Both the position numbers and the translations under genes were made by a program. This document shows positions 25,101-35,100 of a stretch of DNA of 64,000 nt, piece by piece (the stretch's first letter is position 1; each line of letters starts with the position of its first letter). The notes beneath the pieces are model-generated. The model did not search any database. It was not told where the DNA came from and saw only the letters and a program-made list of their open reading frames with translations. The stretch is taken from assembly GCA_949987565.1 (NCBI GenBank), contig OX465103.1:4769548-4833547 (forward strand), written 5' to 3'. Origin of the DNA: Luidia sarsii. Its lineage: Eukaryota > Echinodermata > Asteroidea > Paxillosida > Luidiidae.

Positions 25101-27031
25101 TTAAAAGACCACTATACAAATTATAAAACTATTGTACCTATAAATCAACGTTGTAATTTTCTTTAATCAAACAGTGGCAACAAATGATGATGAATGTATC
25201 AGGCAAATGCAACAAATAAAGATCAAGCACGACGGCCGGGCGGCAGCGTCGCCAGCTAACATCGCGCTTCCAAAGTAGTCAGTGTACACGTTTGATCGGG
25301 CATGTGTCCTCGCGCTTGCGCAGTTGCAGCGCGTAACTATAGAAAATGGAAGTTGCGTAACCGCTGCCGTAACAATAGCCACAGCGATTAATCTACGCAG
25401 TGGCTGTTGTTACGGCAGTCGTCCGTGTGGTTCCCTGACTTGATTGTATTTGTCAGGATGTTTAGCTCTTGGAACCAGGCTATCAGCTAATAGACTGGTT
25501 CAACCAGCCTGCAATGCTGACGAAATACAATCAAGTCAGGGAACCACACGGACGACTGCCGTAACAACAGCCACCGCGATTAATCTATTATCAATTTAAT
25601 ATTAATCATGTATAATCAATACTAAAACAAATTTACAGGAAGAGTATTAAACTAAAACATTGATATGGTTTCCATCAATCGTCCGAGAGCCTAATATCCA
25701 GAGGTAACTGACTACTGTATCGTGGGAACCCCCGTTTTCGACGCTACACGTTTTCGACGCTTAGCCTTCTAACTCACATCGCACTATGAAAACAACTCCG
25801 TATAACGATCTCAGACTTCGTATCTTACAGTTGGTTTCCTGCTCTTGTCCGTCACCGAAAATGTGGAAATTTAAGGCTTTTCCAGTAGGCCAAACTCGTG
25901 TTATTCAAAAAGTTGCTCTTTTGGGGTCTATTTTCCTAGGTACAAAATTGGCAGTTGCTTCGAAGCTCCAGTTTTCTTTATTGTTGGTCCTACAAAAAAT
26001 CTGAGTGTACCATAACAAACCCCAACATCCGTAGAAAAAAAATATATCACGCAACTTGAGGCAGTCTGTTCAGGGTAAAAACTATGGAGCCTCCTATAGG
26101 GCGTCTCGCTTATATATATTTTTTTATTTTATTTTTATTATTATTTAAAGACAAAAAGTAACATGGCCCAATAGGCTTTTTTTTTAAATGAAAAAATAAA
26201 AGGGCAGCTAGAGAAAGTACCAAGAAGGAGGAAATGTGTCTCTGGAGTGACATTGGGAAAGGTCATAACTGAAAAAGCAGCGAGAAAGAGGATTGTGGAG
26301 TTTTTTTTAAACGTCACAAAAGAAGACATCAACCAGACCAATACGTTTTAAACATAAATTATGAATGATTTGAGGAAAGTGTTAGAAGCAGTGTGGAAAA
26401 ACAAAAACAAAGATGAACACAAAAAAACATACAGGAAAGAATTTAATAGTGCCACACAGCATTTTGAGTTAATTTAAGAATTTATTTTGCGTTTGGCTAC
26501 ACTGGGACACCTTACTAAACACCACTGACGAAAATAGGTGACGATGCTTACTGCGCGGTGCGCCGCGGACGTCAACAAAAGCGGGTAATCTTACGGAAGT
26601 GACAGGCTTGATCAACCTTCTCTATGATTATTCTAATAGTCTGTGGTGTGGACAAAGTGACTCGGACCTCTTTTAGTGTGATACTTTCGTCCACATTGTT
26701 CAGTTTGAAGAAAAGTCCTTATATCGTCGAAAACCGGTTATTGGAGGATACTGAAGACATGGGCCATGTTTTCAATTTCAGGTCTACAGCTGCCAAATCC
26801 GGAAGTCGGAAGTCGAAAGAAACAGAACAAAACACCGTTTGGGTCCAAGTTACTCTGACCGAGATCGGCCACAAATAAAACCCCATCGCAAACACACTCA
26901 CCGAGGCCCGGGCTCCTCCTCGTGGTTATCGTCACAAATTGCCCCGGCTTCATGGGCTCCTTTTTGGGAACTTCCTGAGATTCCGTGAACAAGTCTGAGC
27001 ATCTGAACGTCCTGTTCGCACCAGCAGCCAT
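18924..27031 (-). CDS. KLHDC10: KLHDC10 orthologue, kelch-repeat CUL2 ubiquitin-ligase receptor, 7 coding exons
   Basis: The exons are 26902-27031, 23822-23979, 23067-23327, 22365-22637, 21586-21700, 21040-21179 and 18924-19130. Phases match at every junction and give 427 aa (the human protein is about 442). The protein has a short polar N-terminus, then kelch blades recognised by RSGHAAVADSKNLYIFGGYN, LVYGGTGYPFG, LYVYGGTTGWDY, RYRHEILTDN, IIGGGTS, RRCHGC and YISGGY, and a C-terminal helical part. KLHDC10 proteins are CUL2-RBX1 substrate receptors that read C-terminal glycine degrons, and KLHDC10 has been linked to ASK1 activation. The last exon has a consensus BC box, SLLMHCWNAI (390-399), and a Cul2 box, LPERYLRQL (409-417). 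The introns hold SINEs, MITEs and GA repeats. The start ATG at 27031 gives MAAGANRTF. Confidence 0.93.
19285..19400. mobile_element. Degenerate Penelope-like tail, inverted halves
   Basis: The left half has the minus-strand module (caaactgcttac). The right half has the plus-strand module (tctgcctttgaggaccgaaa). This is a small palindromic relic. Confidence 0.45.
20340..20560 (+). repeat. Dispersed repeat, copy 1
   Basis: The reverse complement recurs at 55440-55640. Shared pieces include 'aggtccaaaagggcacctt' and 'cagagttataaaacca'. The family is unknown and lies in introns of two genes. Confidence 0.6.
21040..21179 (-). CDS. KLHDC10: KLHDC10 exon 6
   Basis: Begins by completing a Glu codon, then GYISGGYSVGKIYDDIWRL and on to VYFHSSAVTP. 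This matches the sixth blade of KLHDC10. Confidence 0.88.
21586..21700 (-). CDS. KLHDC10: KLHDC10 exon 5
   Basis: Residues 275-312, VHAFHLETRKW to CAQLNN. The donor GTAAGT runs directly into a GA/CT simple repeat. Confidence 0.88.
21811..21886 (+). repeat. tRNA-derived SINE head (degraded)
   Basis: Tracks the SINE family at 21964: 'tagatcaggtggc' in the A-box position and 'ctggtttcaaatcactggtc' in the B-box position. Confidence 0.5.
21964..22042 (+). repeat. tRNA-derived SINE
   Basis: A good polymerase III A box (tagctcaggtgg) and B box (ggttcaagtcc) are spaced as in a tRNA, but the acceptor stem is not closed. Repeated copies at 37012, 44292, 47250, 53648, 59668 and 63665 show it is a SINE, not a functional tRNA gene. 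Confidence 0.65.
22165..22340. mobile_element. Tigger/pogo-type MITE
   Basis: A 176-bp element flanked by TA, with inverted ends tagtggaac..cgctgtaatgaac and gttatagcgacattccactg. These resemble Tigger termini (cagtggaacctcgttataac). It lies in KLHDC10 intron 4. Confidence 0.65.
22365..22637 (-). CDS. KLHDC10: KLHDC10 exon 4
   Basis: Residues 184-274, phase 0 at both ends. It contains LYVYGGTTGWDY, then RPRYRHEI and IIGGGTSRDAYPLDK. GA repeats abut its acceptor. Confidence 0.9.
22640..22925. repeat. GA-rich array at the KLHDC10 exon 4 acceptor
   Basis: Purine-rich on the plus strand, so pyrimidine-rich in the transcript. It begins directly at the intron side of the acceptor and forms an extended polypyrimidine tract. 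Confidence 0.8.
23067..23327 (-). CDS. KLHDC10: KLHDC10 exon 3
   Basis: Residues 97-183, starting VWRYNF and containing ASMSMALYGKYILVYGGTG. 87 codons in phase 0 at both ends. Confidence 0.9.
23397..23560. repeat. Dispersed repeat, copy 2
   Basis: Close match to 5575-5735, sharing 'gagaacttggcagttggaag' and 'acctgcaggtttgcatgg'. It lies in KLHDC10 intron 2. Confidence 0.65.
23822..23979 (-). CDS. KLHDC10: KLHDC10 exon 2 (first kelch blade)
   Basis: Residues 44-96, with RSGHAAVADSKNLYIFGGYN matching the first blade of KLHDC10. The acceptor is TCTCTCAG|ATTACA. The donor is GAG|GTGGGC. Confidence 0.88.
24696..25386. mobile_element. 691-bp long-TIR element related to the 183-bp MITE family
   Basis: Terminal inverted repeats of about 80 bp begin gctgtggctattgttacggc and continue through 'gcaacttccattttctatag'. 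Flanks are attattcta and attaatcta, a 9-bp target duplication with one mismatch. The outer bases match the 183-bp family. No transposase ORF is present. Confidence 0.7.
25396..25578. mobile_element. 183-bp MITE, copy 1
   Basis: The ends are cgcagtggctgttgttacgg and its near-complement. It is flanked on both sides by attaatcta, a perfect 9-bp duplication that it shares with the right flank of the 691-bp element. Confidence 0.8.
25718..26750. mobile_element. ~1-kb DNA transposon-like element, copy 2
   Basis: Inverted relative of 828-1814, with both ends retained (tatcgtgggaac..gttttcgacg and cgtcgaaaaccgg..ggata). It lies in KLHDC10 intron 1. No long ORF is present. Confidence 0.6.
26902..27031 (-). 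CDS. KLHDC10: KLHDC10 exon 1
   Basis: Residues 1-43 plus one base. Its donor CG|GTGAGT lies about 150 bp from the end of the 25718-26750 transposon copy in intron 1. Confidence 0.8.
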
Positions 27032-27217
27032 GGCGATAGATCATGTCTCTGTTTCGTTGTTACGATCTACATGTACGTTTAATAATGAATATTGCAACGT
27101 CGAACATGAACAGCGCCCTCTATAAAATACGTAAAGGAGCACTCTGGGTTCTTTTGCCTTTATATAATAACTGCGTTTCGCAGCGAAGAGATCTAGACTG
27201 ACGATTTTCACAAAGTG

Positions 27218-27284
27218 TACCTCTGCCTTTGAGAAAGGTCCTGCTAGGATCGAAACGTCAGGCCCACTAAATTTTAAGATAAAG
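27218..27284 (+). mobile_element. Penelope-like tail fragment
   Basis: Contains ctctgcctttgagaaaggtc, then the ctgctaggatcgaaacgtc module, upstream of KLHDC10. Single orientation, no coding part. Confidence 0.6.
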
Positions 27285-28609
27285 TGTACCTCTCCTAATT
27301 TCCTTATAGAATCACATTCCTTTGCTTCACTTCATCTTATCTGCAAACAAAAATACAGATAATGTAAAAAGTGGTACAAAAAAGGATGAGGGTGTTGACT
27401 GCTAACCGATTAGAAATGACTAAAATTGTAAATCAAAGAAAAAAAGGTCTGACGATTCAATCCAAGTGGGTTTTTCTTTGAGTTGTTCTGCCTATTAGAG
27501 GGGTACTGTGGCAATCGAAACGCCAGGCCAAAATGTATTTAAAAATAGTTAAAAAATTGCAAGCCCTATCATTACTTTTCGATGCTAATAAAAGGACCTT
27601 TCTGAAAGGCGTTTCCATTAAAAGGGGATAGGCTTAGTTCCTTTAAGGGCTGGTCCAGCGAACCCGGATGTACTAGTGACGTTGCAAGGCTCCCGGAGCT
27701 GGCTGTGTCGCAGAAGTGGAATTTCCCAATTCCTTGTGCACGTGAGCGGATGGCGCAATCCTCCCCGGCGTGGTTTGGTAAACTTTGTATTGTACAGAAT
27801 TCGACTGTTTGGCAATTCTTGCGTCAGTTGATCGAATCGCGATGACAACCTAATTCGATAGCCTTATTTCAACATTCCTGGAAAGGATTACTGTGATTTA
27901 AAAGGGTACGTAAAACAGGCCTAGAAAGAAAAAGGGTTTTCTGCAAAAATCATGTTGCAAACTAACTGTGTCCTGGTACCGGTAAACTGACAAAAATGAC
28001 AAAAATGTGAATGATATTTCATTAAAAAAAATAGGAAGGCCCGACGTTTTGTTCCATTAAACTAAAGGCAGAATTCATCAATTGGTATTGAAATGCGTAC
28101 AAATTAGGCCTATTTTTGCATACAAGTCAAGTTAAATAGATTGCAATGTATACTATAGGCATATATATAGATTATCCCTCGAACCATGGAGGAAGGAAAA
28201 GGCTCGAACAAACCTCTATGAACAAACCATGGATCAGGAAGGAATAAACTGATGCCAAAAATGCATGTGGTCACTGCATGTGGTCTGATGTACAGTACTG
28301 TACAAGTGTACATAGTTACATGGGTCTGTACAGAGAGCTTGCGCGCGTCTGTTACTAAGGAAAATACCTCCTTGCTTCTACGCCCCGCGGCCACACCTGA
28401 CCAATGTTACTTGACAATTTTTTAGGCTAAACCAAAATATTTTGTCCAATGATTAAAGAGCAAGGAAAAATAAGCCGTGGAGCCGAAAGTGATGGAACAA
28501 TAGTTTTCAACCTCCTCTGCATGATGTCCAAACCCAACCCATGGTTTCGATCCGTCACTCTTTTTTTTCATTTCACTTACCTGTCAACGGAGGGCGCTGT
28601 TAACGACAC

Positions 28610-28765
28610 CACAATCATTGGGGGTGCAGAACACTAAATAGAGCTCCCATTGAACACTGTACAAAAACACTCACTTTCAAAGTCAATTATCCCATGCCCA
28701 AAAGTCTCTCAGTTCTTGTAGCTATACTTAAAATTGTAGTTTGGACCTTCATCTCTCAGATTCTT
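28610..28765 (+). repeat. Direct repeat, unit 1
   Basis: About 130 bp nearly identical to 29095-29240, beginning at 'ggggtgcagaacactaaat'. The function is not recognisable. Confidence 0.75.
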
Positions 28766-29094
28766 TTCAATTTTAGTGCCCTTAGCCGATTAGATTTTTT
28801 GCTAATTACCCCCAGAAAAAACACCCCCAAAATGTCTAGTCGTCCAAGCCGAATTTCTGCAAGGATTTTGAGATGGACCCCTCTACTTCCGCAGCCAAAT
28901 AGGGCCACATTTAAAGCCAGATATGGTCCAAATTTCATACCAAATTGAAGAGTGAACCCCCAGGTTGTCTTAAGCTTCACTTGTTCTACAATGTATCAGT
29001 TAATTAGCCTCCAAAGACCCCTTATTAAATAAAAGTTGTACACACTTTATGATAATCAGCTCGGCGGAGCCATCTTGGATGGATTTTGTGTGCT

Positions 29095-29240
29095 GCACCC
29101 TTGGGGTGCAGATCACTAAATCGAGCTCCCATTGAACACTGTACAAAAACACTCACTTTCAAAGCCAATTATCCCATGCCCAAAAGTCTCTCAGTTCTTG
29201 TAGCTATACTTAAAATTGTAGTTTGGACCATCTTGGATGG
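29095..29240 (+). repeat. Direct repeat, unit 2
   Basis: Second copy of 28610-28765 with a few substitutions. 'catcttggatggattttg' occurs on both sides of it (29069 and 29229), suggesting a local duplication. Confidence 0.75.
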
Positions 29241-29828
29241 ATTTTGAGTGCTGCACCCGTTGATCTGAACTGCTTGTCTCTGTTAGTGCAATCATGGAGT
29301 CTATTCCTTCCTCCATGATGCAATGTACCTAATTTTCTTGAACCATGATCATAAATGGACTTATATTTTACTCTACTGTGGCCCTATTTAAATCCATGGA
29401 TCAGGCTTGGGCTCAGGCTTCGTCTCCGTCTGACAAAACCTGGGGAAACAAACAAGTTGTGGTTTGTTTCCGAAATTGGTTGGCTTGTTAAGCTTGTATA
29501 TTCACGTGTTCCTCAACTAGTTTCGTTCGACGTTCGAGACTTCACTTAGGTATACCTCTGAAAAAAATTATAATATTTATTCATGTTATGCACGCATTCG
29601 ACGTTCGATACCTTGCAACAATGGATTCTTTACTTCTACATCTAGAATGTATGAATAATTGGTTTATCCGGGGGTTGGGGGTTGCAATCCGACACCTGTG
29701 AAATCCCTGCCAGCATTTTAGCTTATTCAGCCCATCAAGCAAGCAATTTGGATTCAATAATTCATAACTAGGCCTATATGCCTACGTGAAGCGTCTGGTC
29801 TTTTGTTTGTGGGCGGAATGCGTAATTG

Positions 29829-29963
29829 TTTTCGTAGGAGGGTTAGGGGCAATTATCATAAATGGGGTGTCGTATTCTTCTTCTGCCGTAATTTTCTTTA
29901 AAAACAATTCCACACGCCTTTTTATAATAATTCATAAAAATTGCCCCTTAACCCTCCTACGAA
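29829..29963. mobile_element. Small inverted-repeat element
   Basis: The arms ttcgtaggagggttaggggc and its complement near 29942-29963 enclose about 80 bp. It may be a MITE. Confidence 0.5.
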
Positions 29964-30126
29964 AAAAAAAATATGCGGGCGGAATATACCTACCCCCACC
30001 CCACCTGCCCACGTATTTTTGTCCTATAGGATTGTTCAGGGGCTTTGACTCAAGTATGATATTGAAATGTTATGACGAACTTTCTCTGCAATCTATCTAG
30101 GGCGGGAAATTCAGAGTAAAAATTCT

Positions 30127-30300
30127 AAAACAGTTCCCTTCTGGTAATAACCAATTGATCATTATACCTAAATTGTGCTGGATATAAACAAAAAATCATT
30201 TACAAACTTCAAACGTTTTCAAGTAAAAACCGAAAAAGAAGATAGGTGTTTTGTGAACGATTTTGCTCAACAGTTATTTGTCCACCCCTTTGAAAAAGAA
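30127..30300 (+). repeat. Direct repeat upstream of the SRCR gene promoter
   Basis: Matches 30944-31100 in order, sharing 'acagttcccttctggt', 'acctaaattgtgctggatat' and 'ttttgctcaacagtt'. The pair brackets promoter and first exon. Confidence 0.75.
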
Positions 30301-30447
30301 GCCCGCAAAATTCTGAGAAGGCCATTGAAAATGCAATTTCTGACGAGGTGCGGCGACGTAGGAATCGACGGTAAGAATGAATATGCGGGTGCCGAGTTCC
30401 ATGCATGTAGGGCCTATATGAATAACACATAAGCGGGTATAGAGCAT

Positions 30448-30455
30448 TATAAAAA
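30448..30455 (+). promoter_or_regulatory. TATA box
   Basis: TATAAAAA followed by GGCGC lies 136 bp upstream of the ATG at 30584 and would place transcription start near 30478. No expression data support it. Confidence 0.5.
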
Positions 30456-30583
30456 GGCGCAGTGACCCGGAGCACTTCTGAGAATGAATGTACTGCACGG
30501 CACACTGCGGTTCGGTCAATGAGGCCCCAGATATTACCAGGGATCTTCGTCTGTTGAATCGAGGTGCATTTCACGAGACAGCC

Positions 30584-32041
30584 ATGGAGTTCGCGTGCGT
30601 ATTGCTCATCACGCTTTATGGTAAGTTAAAGTTGAGGCGACGTTTTGTCCGAAATATCGACAGCTGAATTCACTCCCAAACGTTAACGGAGGCCCTGCCT
30701 GTCCAATCCTTGCGTGCCCTTTCATAGCCACTTCGATCTGGGCCACTTTTCCGTGCCATTGACCAAAACAGGTTTGTCCGCACTCGGAAAGGCCGGCGCA
30801 TAGCAACACCATAGGCGGTCCGAATTCGGGACGGTCCCATCGCCAAGTGGTTGAAGTGGGTGATTTGTGTGCTATATTATCGGAGATGTTGATGAGTGGT
30901 TGACATGTACTCATTAATTTTAGGTCGGCGAGCACTGAACAGTTCCCTTCTGGTATAACCAATTGGTCATTATACCTAAATTGTGCTGGATATAAGCAAA
31001 ACATATCAGGTAGGCCTACAAACTTCAAACGTTTTCAGGTAAAAACAGAAAAAAAGAACGATTTTGCTCAACAGTTCTTTGTCCACCCCTTTGAAAAGTG
31101 TATACGACTTTTATATTACACCCTATATACAATCATTATCATTTCATTATTCAGTTTTAATTGTTTTAATCGTGAAGACTAAGTTATAGAAATACGTTCA
31201 AAATAATGACGTCTTTGCTGACCAGCATGACCCGACCTATGCAAATTATGAGAAAATCATTCGAGATGGCACGGGGTTCCGATCCTAGAAAGACCTTTCT
31301 CAACGGCACATAGAGGAAAGTAGAGAAGTGTGTAAAGATTGCACATCGCGAACTTGTTTTCATTTTCAGCTAGTGCCATCGCCGGGGAAGTCCAGAAAAG
31401 AACAACGATGCCAGGTAAGATTTTTGTTTCAATTACGGGCCCTTTCAAAATCAGTCTGATAATCACCTGGGGTATTATAGAGACAGAGAGAAAAAGAGAT
31501 ACACCAGAGAGGGGTAGAGACAGGGGTGCACAGACAGTCGGGTAGCGAGAGACAGACAGAGAGAAAGTAGCAGAGAGACAAATAACTAACAGACTGACTG
31601 AGAAGCAGCCTGAGACTGCGACAGAGACAAATACGGAGACAGAAACAAAGACAGAGACAGAGGGAGAGAGAAAGAGAGAGATACATGGAGACAGGAGAAG
31701 AGGGGGGGGGGGAGGGAGAAGACAGAAAGGGAGAAGGAGAGAGAGGGACAGACAGAGAGAGGGGGAGAGGGAGAGACAGAGGGAGATATGGCCAGAGACA
31801 GAGAGAGAGAGGAAAGAGAGACAAGGAGAGATGAGAGAGAGAGAGAGAGAGAGGTAGAGAGATACGAATAGGCATGGAGAGACAGACAGACAGGCAGAGA
31901 CTTGGAAAAGGACAAATATAGGTATGGAAAGACGGAAAGGGACAGATACCAACATGTATGGAGAAACACAGAGAGAGAGGGGGGAGAGAGAGGGGGAAGA
32001 GAGAGAGGGAAAGAGAGAGAGATAGAGAGAGGGAGAGAGAG

Positions 32042-32104
<63 letters not shown>

Positions 32105-35100
32105 AGACTAGAGAGAGATAGACAGAGAGAGCGGAGAGAGAGAAATATGAATTGGAATCGTAAAGACCAAGAGCACTCTTGTAACTTGACTACTTTTGCC
32201 TTTTCTTGCATGGTTACCAGAGGCGCCGTGTACCAGCGGGCCGCTGGGTATGGAGAGCGGGGCCATACCCGATATCAGCATCACCGCCTCCTCCTTCTAC
32301 CACGAGGACTACAGCCCTGAAAAGGCTCGCCTCAATACCGGTACGATATGACCACCGACAGCCTATCTAATTAGGGTTATAGAGGGGGGAAGGATTAGAG
32401 TGAGAGTTACAGTGGGTCTGAGGATGGAGGAAGGAGGTTAACCTTCCTCCGTGGTTGAGGGAGGGTTAGGTTTTGAAAAAGGCACGGATGTAGCTTTTCA
32501 AATGGGAGGGGGAGGTTTGCGGTGACACCATCGACATTGCAAGCATCCCCACCCAGAATTCACTTTTGTTTCATGCTGAGTAAAGAACAGTGGAATTCAA
32601 GTTAGAAGCATCACGTCGTAATGTGCTTTGTAAATCTGTTTACACGGGAAGACTTTTCACGTTTAGGCCTTAGGCCTTATAGGCTCTATGGTATTGGTTC
32701 GAGGGCTCAGTTGCTTTTGCGTGGGCCAGCTCGCGACCGTCGTGACGGCGCCATCGGAGCGTCTCCGGGCTGATTCCTGTCTTCATACACTAAGACTTTA
32801 AGGCCCTTTTCCAAAGCACGGCTTAGGCTCAGGCTCCGGCTTCGTCTTTCTTACTTTCGTTCATTTCAAGTACACGGCTTGAAACCAGGAGGCCCTTTGC
32901 GTCGTTTTGGAATGTTATACTGCGTTTTGAAAAAGAACCCCAAACTTCAACTTCAACAAAGATCTACAACCTGTGTTTTCAGCTTTTGGATAACAGAGAC
33001 GAAGCCGGAGCCCAAGCCTAAGCCGGGCTTTGGAAAAGGGCCCATGTTATAATCGCAGTGGCTGTGTTTACGGCAGTTGTTCATGTGGTTTCCTGAGTAT
33101 ACATAACAAATACAATGTATTTGTCAGGATGTTAGCTCTTGGAACCAGACTATCAACGAATGGTCTGGTTCAACCAGCCTGCAATGCTGACGAATACGTT
33201 CAAGTGAGGGAACCACACGGACGACTGCCGTACATGTATAACAATACACCCGTCTTCGATGACGTCACGGTTTTGTTTATCGGCCATCTTGGATTACACA
33301 CATGAGCACGTCACCGCCGTTACTAAGTCAGCTGTGCATACAAACGACTCCACATGCACTTCGGCAAGTTTTGAACTCGTCGTATTTGTACTACTACTAC
33401 TGCTACTTTTTACTAGTATTAATTACTAGTTGTGCCATGAAGGAATCTCTTTTTTTTCCTCCGTGGTTGTACCATGGATTGGAGGTACTTGTTTTGTTGA
33501 AAGATGATTAACTTTTGCGCTGTCCTTGGCTGTGGACGCAGGGGGAATCGTGATAAGAAATCTTTTTATCGTTTACCCGCTGTACTGACAAGAGAAGGTG
33601 ACGCAACTCGTACACTTTCGCTAAAAAGATGGACGAAATGGTTGTCGCGGGTTAATGTGTACGGATCTATTCCAGCAATAAAGCCGAGAATGTCGAGAGA
33701 ACTGTAATAAGCCGACCGTGCAGCATTCGAATTCGCCATGATGACTAACGTAACGATAAACGAACACAAACGTGCGAGCGAAAGCGTATGTGTACTCCAA
33801 GATGGCGGATCTCGCTGTTTCTAGTAGCAACGTGACGTCAGTAAGAAGGGTCTATAGCCACTGCGTATTATATATATTTTGATTTTGGAGCTGTCGTGAC
33901 ATCGCAGGCGCGCGCCGTGCTCAGTCTATCGATAGTGAGGTTTCATTGCGCGTGTTCAGTGGCCCGAAAATCATCGAGTGATTTCAGGCAAGCCATAAAA
34001 ATGTGTCAGACAGACAATGGACGACAGAACCTTTCTAATAAGACAACAGAAGAAAGGGTCGAATATGCTGGTATCATCCAACGAGCCATTATTAACTATT
34101 GATATAGGCACTGCGGGATGGATTCCGATGGAGAAGGAGAACCAGTGGATCCAGGTCGATCTGGGCGAGTACACGGCCCTAACTGGCGTGGTGGTGCAGG
34201 GCTACCGCACCACGCAGCACGTGCGGACCTTCGGCGTGCGGTACAGCAGCACTGGCCGGCCGGACGACTGGCAGGAGCTGACCGACGACATGGGCAGGAC
34301 CCTGCAGGTATAGGCCTACGCAGGGAGGCGGGGCGCGTGGCCGTAGACCTCATGCAGGTCACGGGGATGATACAGTGTTATACAGTGCACTGTAGAAAAC
34401 AGGTTGGACAGTTTTTACCCCTGGACTTCGTCCAAAGTTGGTAAAAAATACCAACTGCACGATGGCAACTATCGGTCAATCAAATTAAGGGTCTCTGCAA
34501 TAAACATTAATTCATTTTTATCACTTAAATCCATGCTACGGAACTGTTTTGCAATTATTACTAACCGAATCAAACTGTTTTTCACACTCGTTCTGAGGGT
34601 GTATTTTTGCAAATTATTAGGGTTTTTTGCAAATGAGAATTTCAATATTCATGAGAAATGTTGTGATGTCATCACAGGATCATGCAAGTTATGAAAATAT
34701 CTGGAAAATGTCTGTTGTATATAATAAGGCCTTTGAAACACCCCAGCTGTTGCGATCGAAATCAAACCACCAACTCCAGACACTCTGATGAATCAAGACC
34801 AAGTGTCAAGAGATTGTTTGTGTGTGGCCCAACCAACATTTTGCCCCAGCATTTTTTTCAGATACAGTCGTCTGCTCGATGATTCGTTGCAGCTCAATGG
34901 GAACGATGGGTCGGGCAAACCGGTAAGGGTGGACTTCCCGACGGTACCGGTGGGCAGGTACCTGCGTCTGTTGCCGATGACCTGGACTAAGTCCGCCCCC
35001 TACGCCTTGAGATTCGAAGTGCTCGGGTGTCGAGGTAACAGTTATCACTCCTAAAATAGTATGCAATGAATACGAAGCATTTTACAGTCAGTGGAATTCT

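Noticed and set aside
31257..32211. 230-260-aa Ser/Leu/Pro ORFs on the minus strand
   Set aside because: Simple-repeat translation inside intron 2 of the plus-strand SRCR gene.
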